In this document: piece after piece, positions 57,841-64,000 of the stretch | How positions within the stretch are numbered: the first letter of the stretch is position 1 | Layout of the letters: each line of letters starts with the position of its first letter | DNA from: Eutreptiella sp. 'Long Island Sound 2002' | Lineage: Eukaryota > Euglenozoa > Euglenophyceae > Eutreptiales > Eutreptiaceae | NCBI GenBank assembly: GCA_964036045.1 | Contig: OZ038378.1 | Location: 147,365,611 to 147,429,610, forward strand | Reading direction: 5' to 3' | Length of the DNA: 64,000 bases | Made by a program: the position numbers and the translations under genes | Notes under the pieces: generated by a model | Database searches by the model: none | What the model was told of the DNA's origin: nothing | What the model saw: the letters and a program-made list of their open reading frames with translations, nothing else

Positions 57841-60800
57841 TGAGTCCCCTCCCTGAGGGTTCTCCTTGAGTCCCCTCCCTGAGGGTTCTCACTGAGTTCC
57901 CTCCCCGAGGGTTCTCAGTGAGTCCCCTCCCTGAGGGTTCTCACTGAGTCCCCTCCCTGAGGGTTCTCAATGAGTCCCCTCCCTGAGGGTTCTCACTGAG
58001 TCCCCTTCCTGAGGGTTGTCAGTGAGTCCCCTCCCTGAGGGTTCTCCTTGAGTCCCCTCCCTGAGGGTTCTCACTGAGTTCCCTCCCTGAGCGTTCTCAC
58101 TGAGTCCCCTCCCTGAGGGTTCTCACTGAGTCCCCTCCCTCAGGGTTCTCACTGAGTCCCCTCCCAGAGGGTTCTCCTTGAGTCCCCGCCCTGAGGGTTC
58201 TCACTGAGTCCCCTCCCTGAGGGTTCTCACTGATTCCCCGCCCTGAGGGTTCTCACTGAGTCCCCTCCCTGAGGGTTCTCAGTGAGTCCCCTCCCTGAGG
58301 GTTCTCACTGAGTCCCCTCCCTGAGGGTTCTCACTGAGTCCCCTCCCTCAGGGTTATCACTGAGTCCCCTCCCTGAGGTTTCTCAGTGAGTCCCCTCCCT
58401 GAGGGTTCTCAGTGAGTCCCCTCCCTGACGGTTCTCACTGAGTCCCCGCCCTGAGGGTTCTAACTGAGTCCCCTCCCTGAGGGTTCTCACTGAGTCCCCG
58501 CCCTGAGGGTTCTCAGTGAGTCCCCTCCCTGAGGGTTCTCAGTGAGTCCCCTCCCTGAGGGTTCTCACTGAGTCCCCTCCCTGAGGGTTCTCACTGAGTC
58601 CCCTCCCTCAGGGTTATCACTGAGTCCCCTCCCTGAGGGTTCTCACTGAGTCCCCGCCCTGAGGGTTCTCACTGAGTCCCCTCCCTGAGGGTTCTCAGTG
58701 AGTCCCCTCCCTGAGGGTTCTCACTGAGTCCCCTCCCTGAGGGTTCTCACTGAGTCCCCTCCCTCAGGGTTATCACTGAGTCCCCTCCCTGAGGTTTCTC
58801 AGTGAGTCCCCTCCCTGAGTGTTCTCAGTGAGTCCCCTCCCTGAGGGTTCTCACTGAGTCCCCGCCCTGAGGGTTCTCACTGGGTCCCCTCCCTGAGGGT
58901 TCTCACTGAGTCCCCTCCCTGAGGGTTCTCACTGAGTCCCCTCCCTCAAGGTTCTCACTGAGTCCCCTCCCAGAGGGTTCTCACTGGGTCCCCTCCCTGA
59001 GGGTTCTCACTGAGTCCCCTCCCTGAGGGTTCTCACTGAGTCCCCTCCCTGAGGGTTCTCAATGAGTCCCCTCCCTGAGGGTTATCATTGAGTCCCCTTC
59101 TTGAGGGTTCTCAGTGAGTCCCCTCCCCTGAGGGTTCTCACTGAGTCCCCTCCCTGAGGGTTCTCAGTGAGTCCCCTCCCTCAGGGTTGTCAGTGAGTCC
59201 TTTCCCTGAGGGTTCTCACTGAGTCCCCTCCCTGAGGGTTCTCCTTGAGTCCCCTCCCTGAGGGTTCTCACTGCGTCCTCTTCCTCAGGGTTCTCACTGA
59301 GTCCCCTCCCTGAGGGTTCGCAATGAGTCCCCTCCCTGAGGGTTCTCAATGAGTCCCCTCCCTGAGGGTTATCATTGAGTCCCCTTCTTGAGGGTTCTCA
59401 GTGAGTCCCCTCCCCTGAGGGTTCTCACTGAGTCCCCTCCTTGAGGGTTCTCAGTGAGTCCCCTCCCTCAGGGTTGTCAGTGAGTCCTTTCCCTGAGGGT
59501 TCTCAGTGAGTCCCCTCCCTGAGGGTTCTCAGTGAGTCCCCTCCCTGAGGGTTCTCACTGAGTCCCCTCCCTGAGGGTTCTCACTGAGTCCCCTCCCTCA
59601 GGGTTCTCACTGAGTTCCCTCCCAGAGGGTTCTCCTTGAGTCCCCGCCCTGAGGGTTCTCACTGAGTCCCCTCCCTGAGGGTTCTCAGTGAGTCCCCTCC
59701 CTGAGGGTTCTCAGTGAGTCCCCTCCCTGAGGGTTCTCACTGAGTCGCCTCCCTGAGGGTTCTCAGTGAGTCCCCTCCCTGAGGGTTCTCAGTGAGTCCC
59801 CTCCCTGAGGGTTCTCACTGAGTCCCCTCCCTGAGGGTTCTCCTTGAGTCCCCTCCCTGAGGGTTTCCACTGACTCCCCTCCCTGAGGGTTCTCACTGAG
59901 TCATGTCCCTGAGGGTTCTCACTGAGTCCCCTCCCTGAGGGTTCTCAGTGAGTCCCCTCCCTGAGGGTTCTCACTGAGTCCCCTCCCTGAGGGTTCTCAC
60001 TGAGTCCCCTCCCTGAGGGTTCTCAGTGAGTCCCCTCCCTGAGGGTTCTCACTGAGTCCCCTCCCTGAGGGTTCTCAGTGAGTCTCCTCCCTGAGGGTTC
60101 TCACTGAGTCCCCTCCCTGAGGGTTCTCCTTGAGTCCCCTCCCTGAGGGTTCTCAGTGAGTCCCCTCCCTGAGGGTTCTCACTGAGTCCCCTCCCTGAGG
60201 GTTCTCAATGAGTCCCCTCCCTGAGGGTTATCATTGAGTCCCCTTCTTGAGGGTTCTCAGTGAGTCCCCTCCCCTGAGGGTTCTCACTGAGTCCCCTCCC
60301 TGAGGGTTCTCAGTGAGTCCCCTCCCTCAGGGTTGTCAGTGAGTCCTTTCCCTGAGGGTTCTCACTGAGTCCCCTCCCTGAGGGTTCTCCTTGAGTCCCC
60401 TCCCTGAGGGTTCTCACTGAGTCCTCTCCCTGAGGGTTCTCACTGAGTCCCCTCCCTGAGGGTTCGCAATGAGTCCCCTCCCTGAGGGTTCTCACTGAGT
60501 CCCCTCCCTGAGGGTTCTCAATGAGTCCCCTCCCTGAGGGTTATCATTGAGTCCCCTTCTTGAGGGTTCTCAGTGAGTCCCCTCCCCTGAGGGTTCTCAC
60601 TGAGTCCCCTCCCTGAGGGTTCTCAGTGAGTTCCCTCCCTCAGGGTTGTCAGTGAGTCCTTTCCCTGAGGGTTCTCACTGAGTCCCCTCCCTGAGGGTTC
60701 TCCTTGAGTCCCCTCCCTGAGGGTTCTCAGTGAGTCCCCTCCCTGAGGGTTCTCACTGAGTCCCCTCCCTGAGGGTTCTCACTGAGTCCCCTCCCTGAGG

Positions 60801-62070
60801 GTTCTCACTGAGTCCCCTCCCTGAGGGTTCTCACTGAGTCCCCTCCCTGAGGGTTCTCCTTGAGTCCCCTCCCTGAGGGTTCTCACTGAGTCCCCTCCCT
60901 GAGGGTTCTCACTGAGTCCCCTCCCTGAGGGTTCTCACTGAGTCCCCTCCCTGAGGGTTCTCACTGAGTTCCCTCCCCGAGGGTTCTCAGTGAGTCCCCT
61001 CCCTGAGGGTTCTCACTGAGTCCCCTCCCTGAGGGTTCTCAATGAGTCCCCTCCCTGAGGGTTCTCACTGAGTCCCCTCCCTGAGGGTTGTCAGTGAGTC
61101 CCCTCCCTGAGGGTTCTCCTTGAGTCCCCTCCCTGAGGGTTCTCACTGAGTCCCCTCCCTGAGCGTTCTCACTGAGTCCCCTCCCTGAGGGTTCTCACTG
61201 AGTCCCCTCCCTGAGGGTTCTCACTGAGTCCCCTCCCTCAGGGTTCTCACTGAGTCCCCTCCCAGAGGGTTCTCCTTGAGTCCCCGCCCTGAGGGTTCTC
61301 ACTGAGTCCCCTCCCTGAGGGTTCTCACTGAGTCCCCGCCCTGAGGGTTCTCACTGAGTCCCCTCCCTGAGGGTTCTCAGTGAGTCCCCTCCCTGAGGGT
61401 TCTCACTGAGTCCCCTCCCTGGGGGTTCTCACTGAGTCCCCTCCCTCAGGGTTATCACTGAGTCCCCTCCCTGAGGTTTCTCAGTGAGTCCCCTCCCTGA
61501 GGATTCTCAGTGAGTCCCCTCCCTGAGGGTTCTCACTGAGTCCCCGCCCTGAGGGTTCTCACTGAGTCCCCTCCCTGAGGGTTCTCACTGAGTCCCCGCC
61601 CTGAGGGTTCTCACTGAGTCCCCTCCCTGAGGGTTCTCAGTGAGTCCCCTCCCTGAGGGTTCTCACTGAGTCCCCTCCCTGAGGGTTCTCACTGAGTCCC
61701 CTCCCTCAGGGTTATCACTGAGTCCCCTCCCTGAGGGTTCTCAGTGAGTCCCCTCCCTGAGGGTTCTCAGTGAGTCCCCTCCCTGAGGGTTCTCACTGAG
61801 TCCCCTCCCTGAGGGTTCTCACTGAGTCCCCTCCCTCAGGGTTCTCACTGAGTCCCCTCCCAGAGGGTTCTCCTTGAGTCCCCGCCCTGAGGGATCTCAC
61901 TGAGTCCCCTCCCTGAGGGTTCTCAGTGAGTCCCCTCCCTGAGGGTTCTCAGTGAGTTGCCTCCCTGAGGGTTCTCACTGAGTCCCCTCCCTGAGGGTTC
62001 TCCTTGAGTCCCCTCCCTGAGGGTTCTCAGTGAGTCCCCTCCCTGAGGGTTCTCACTGAGTCCCCTCCCT
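57841..62070. repeat. 3.9-kb spaced duplication, first copy with internal duplications
   Basis: GTTATCAC monomers at 58,353, 58,613 and 58,769 are echoed 3,903-3,904 bp later at 62,257, 62,516 and 62,672. Inside this copy a shorter duplication exists at an offset of about 3,072-3,098 bp: GAGTTCCCTCCCCGAG at 57,894 and 60,966, and GTTATCAC at 58,353 and 61,451. Blocks of CTCAATGAG, GTTATCATTG and CCCTTCTTGAG plus a 27-bp CCCCTCCCCTGAGG monomer start at 59,081, 59,368, 60,227 and 60,540. Spacings are multiples of 26 plus 1 bp per 27-bp monomer. Confidence 0.85.
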
Positions 62071-64000
62071 GAGGGTTCTTCTTGAGTCCCCTCCCTGAGG
62101 GTTCTCACTGAGTCCCCTCCCTGAGGGTTCTCACTGAGTCCCCGCCCTGAGGGTTCTCACTGAGTCCCCTCCCTGAGGGTTCTCAGTGAGTCCCCTCCCT
62201 GAGGGTTCTCACTGAGTCCCCTCCCTGAGGGTTCTCACTGAGTCCCCTCCCTCAGGGTTACTACTGAGTCCCCTCCCTGAGGTTTCTCAGTGAGTCCCCT
62301 CCCTGAGGGTTCTCAGTGAGTCCCCTCCCTGACGGTTCTCACTGAGTCCCCGCCCTGAGGGTTCTAGCGGGTTCCCTCCCTGAGGGGTCTCACTGAGTCC
62401 CCGCCCTGAGGGTTCTCAGTGAGTCCCCTCCCTGAGGGTTCTCAGTGAGTCCCCTCCCTGAGGGTTCTCACTGAGTCCCCTCCCTGAGGGTTCTCACTGA
62501 GTCCCCTCCCTCAGGGTTAACACTGAGTCCCCTCCCTGAGGGTTCTCACTGAGTCCCCGCCCTGAGGGTTCTCACTGAGTCCCCTCCCTGAGGGTTCTCA
62601 GTGAGTCCCCTCCCTGAGGGTTCTCACTGAGTCCCCTCCCTGAGGGTTCTCACTGAGTCCCCTCCCTCAGGGTTATCACTGAGTCCCCTCCCTGAGGTTT
62701 CTCAGTGAGTCCCCTCCCTGAGTGTTCTCAGTGAGTCCCCTCCCTGAGGGTTCTCACTGAGTCCCCGCCCTGAGGGTTCTCACTGGGTCCCCTCCCTGAG
62801 GGTTCTCACTGAGTCCCCTCCCTGAGGGTTCTCACTGAGTCCCCTCCCTCAAGGTTCTCACTGAGTCCCCTCCCAGAGGGTTCTCACTGGGTCCCCTCCC
62901 TGAGGGTTCTCACTGAGTCCCCTCCCTGAGGGTTCTCACTGAGTCCCCTCCCTGAGGGTTCTCAATGAGTCCCCTCCCTGAGGGTTATCATTGAGTCCCC
63001 TTCTTGAGGGTTCTCAGTGAGTCCCCTCCCCTGAGGGTTCTCACTGAGTCCCCTCCCTGAGGGTTCTCAGTGAGTCCCCTCCCTCAGGGTTGTCAGTGAG
63101 TCCTTTCCCTGAGGGTTCTCACTGAGTCCCCTCCCTGAGGGTTCTCCTTGAGTCCCCTCCCTGAGGGTTCTCACTGAGTCCTCTCCCTGAGGGTTCTCAC
63201 TGAGTCCCCTCCCTGAGGGTTCGCAATGAGTCCCCTCCCTGAGGGTTCTCAATGAGTCCCCTCCCTAAGGGTTATCATTGAGTCCCCTTCTTGAGGGTTC
63301 TCAGTGAGTCCCCTCCCCTGAGGGTTCTCACTGAGTCCCCTCCTTGAGGGTTCTCAGTGAGTCCCCTCCCTCAGGGTTGTCAGCGAGTCCCCTCCCTGAG
63401 GGTTCTCAGTGAGTCCCCTCCCTGAGGGTTCTCACTGAGTCCCCTCCCTGAGGGTTCTCACTGAGTCCCCTCCCTCAGGGTTCTCACTGAGTCCCCTCCC
63501 AGAGGGTTCTCCTTGAGTCCCCGCCCTGAGGGTTCTCACTGAGTCCCCTCCCTGAGGGTTCTCAGTGAGTCCCCTCCCTGAGGGTTCTCAGTGAGTCCCC
63601 TCCCTGAGGGTTCTCACTGAGTCGCCTCCCTGAGGGTTCTCAGTGAGTCCCCTCCCTGAGGGTTCTCAGTGAGTCCCCTCCCTGAGGGTTCTCACTGAGT
63701 CCCCTCCCTGAGGGTTCTCCTTGAGTCCCCTCCCTGAGGGTTTCCACTGACTCCCCTCCCTGAGGGTTCTCACTGAGTCATGTCCCTGAGGGTTCTCACT
63801 GAGTCCCCTCCCTGAGGGTTCTCAGTGAGTCCCCTCCCTGAGGGTTCTCACTGAGTCCCCTCCCTGAGGGTTCTCACTGAGTCCCCTCCCTGAGGGTTCT
63901 CAGTGAGTCCCCTCCCTGAGGGTTCTCACTGAGTCCCCTCCCTGAGGGTTCTCAGTGAGTCTCCTCCCTGAGGGTTCTCACTGAGTCCCCTCCCTGAGGG
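62071..64000. repeat. 3.9-kb spaced duplication, second copy (cut by the window end)
   Basis: This copy repeats 58.17-60.1 kb. GTTATCATTG lies at 62,984 and 63,271, the same 287-bp pair spacing as 59,081 and 59,368. The TCATGT monomer is at 63,774 against 59,897, an offset of 3,877 instead of 3,903 bp, because one TCCTTTCCC monomer was lost near 63,385. Private changes cluster at about 62,257 (GTTACTACTG), 62,360-62,392 (CTAGCGGGTTCC and GAGGGGTCTC) and 62,516 (GTTAACAC). The true length of the copy lies beyond the window. Confidence 0.85.

Larger units (their letters stand above)
1..64000. repeat. 26-bp tandem satellite / giant minisatellite array (whole window)
   Basis: The whole window is a head-to-tail tandem array. 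The consensus monomer is 26 bp; its + strand halves are CTCACTGAGTCCC and CTCCCTGAGGGTT. By count it has 10 C, 7 T, 6 G and 3 A (16 of 26 are G or C) and no CpG. Every line reads in the same orientation; I found no inverted segment and no insertion of unrelated DNA. Recurrent substitutions include C5 to G (CTCAGTGAG), G20 to C (CCCTCAGGG), T15 to G (CCCCGCCC), T19 to A (CCCAGAGGG), G7 to T (CTTAG), A8 to G (TGGGTCC) and C11 to T (GAGTTCC). Length variants are mainly 22, 25 and 27 bp. The array continues past both window ends. I do not recognise the family by name, and function is unknown. Confidence is high for the array and low for any role. Confidence 0.99.

Noticed and set aside
1-64000. 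CRISPR array
   Set aside because: The repeats are directly contiguous, with no unique spacers, leader or cas genes.
1-64000. Alpha-satellite or CENP-B-box centromeric repeat
   Set aside because: The period is 26 bp, not about 171 bp. The closest CENP-B-like start, TTCG in TTCGCAATGAG monomers, lacks the rest of the box.
1-64000. Telomeric repeats
   Set aside because: GAGGGTTCTC contains GGGTT, but no TTAGGG-type tandem tracts occur.
1-64000. Canonical G-quadruplex motif in each monomer
   Set aside because: Only two G-runs sit close together on the minus strand. The next pair is 18 nt away, too far for the usual loop limit of 7 nt.
1-64000. Transposons, tRNA, rRNA, viral or toxin genes
   Set aside because: No departure from the 26-bp pattern longer than about one or two monomers was found, so there is no room for such elements.

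Overview
The window is one uninterrupted tandem satellite array. No gene, RNA gene, transposon or unique sequence was found on either strand. The basic unit is 26 bp. Written on the + strand as two 13-bp halves, it is CTCACTGAGTCCC followed by CTCCCTGAGGGTT. At this period 64 kb holds about 2,460 monomers, all in the same orientation, and the array runs off both ends. The organism cannot be named from sequence alone. A homogeneous array of this size with layered higher-order repeats (HORs) is typical of a eukaryotic nuclear genome, most likely an animal satellite or giant minisatellite resolved by long reads. Alpha-satellite, CENP-B boxes and telomere repeats were not seen.

The information lies in how variant monomers are arranged. 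From left to right: (1) 1-2,424, two copies of a 1,224-bp HOR marked by a 27-bp monomer with ACCTAATCC. (2) 2,425-7,510, a mosaic rich in CCCCGCCC monomers. (3) 7,511 to about 11,090, a 1,417-bp, 55-monomer HOR in two full copies and one partial. (4) About 11.1-16.4 kb, a mosaic of the same variants. (5) 16.44-23.26 kb, nested 2,537-bp and 1,626-bp duplications. (6) 23.3-30.6 kb, GAGGTTTCTC-rich monomers with offsets of 936, 572, 676 and 390 bp. (7) 30.6-37.6 kb, including a four-copy HOR of 832-936 bp and a degenerate patch near 37.2 kb. (8) 37.62-46.70 kb, a 4.5-kb direct tandem duplication containing a nested 936-bp HOR. (9) 46.7-54.0 kb, GGGTCC and CCCAGAGGG monomers with offsets of 416, 1,560 and 390 bp. 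(10) 54-64 kb, a TCATGT-marked family and a duplication at a spacing of about 3.9 kb that reaches the window end.

In every spacing I checked, the length is explained by 26-bp monomers plus a few 22-, 24/25- and 27-bp variants. The best leads are: the 26-mer looks like an old dimer of a 13-mer; it carries two odd-length palindromes whose recurrent variants are swaps of the central base; and variant blocks are shared between segments more than 30 kb apart. The short open frames on the minus strand, of 61 or 87 codons, are by-products of the repeat and are not annotated as genes. All coordinates of domain edges are hand-read and approximate; marker positions were read individually.
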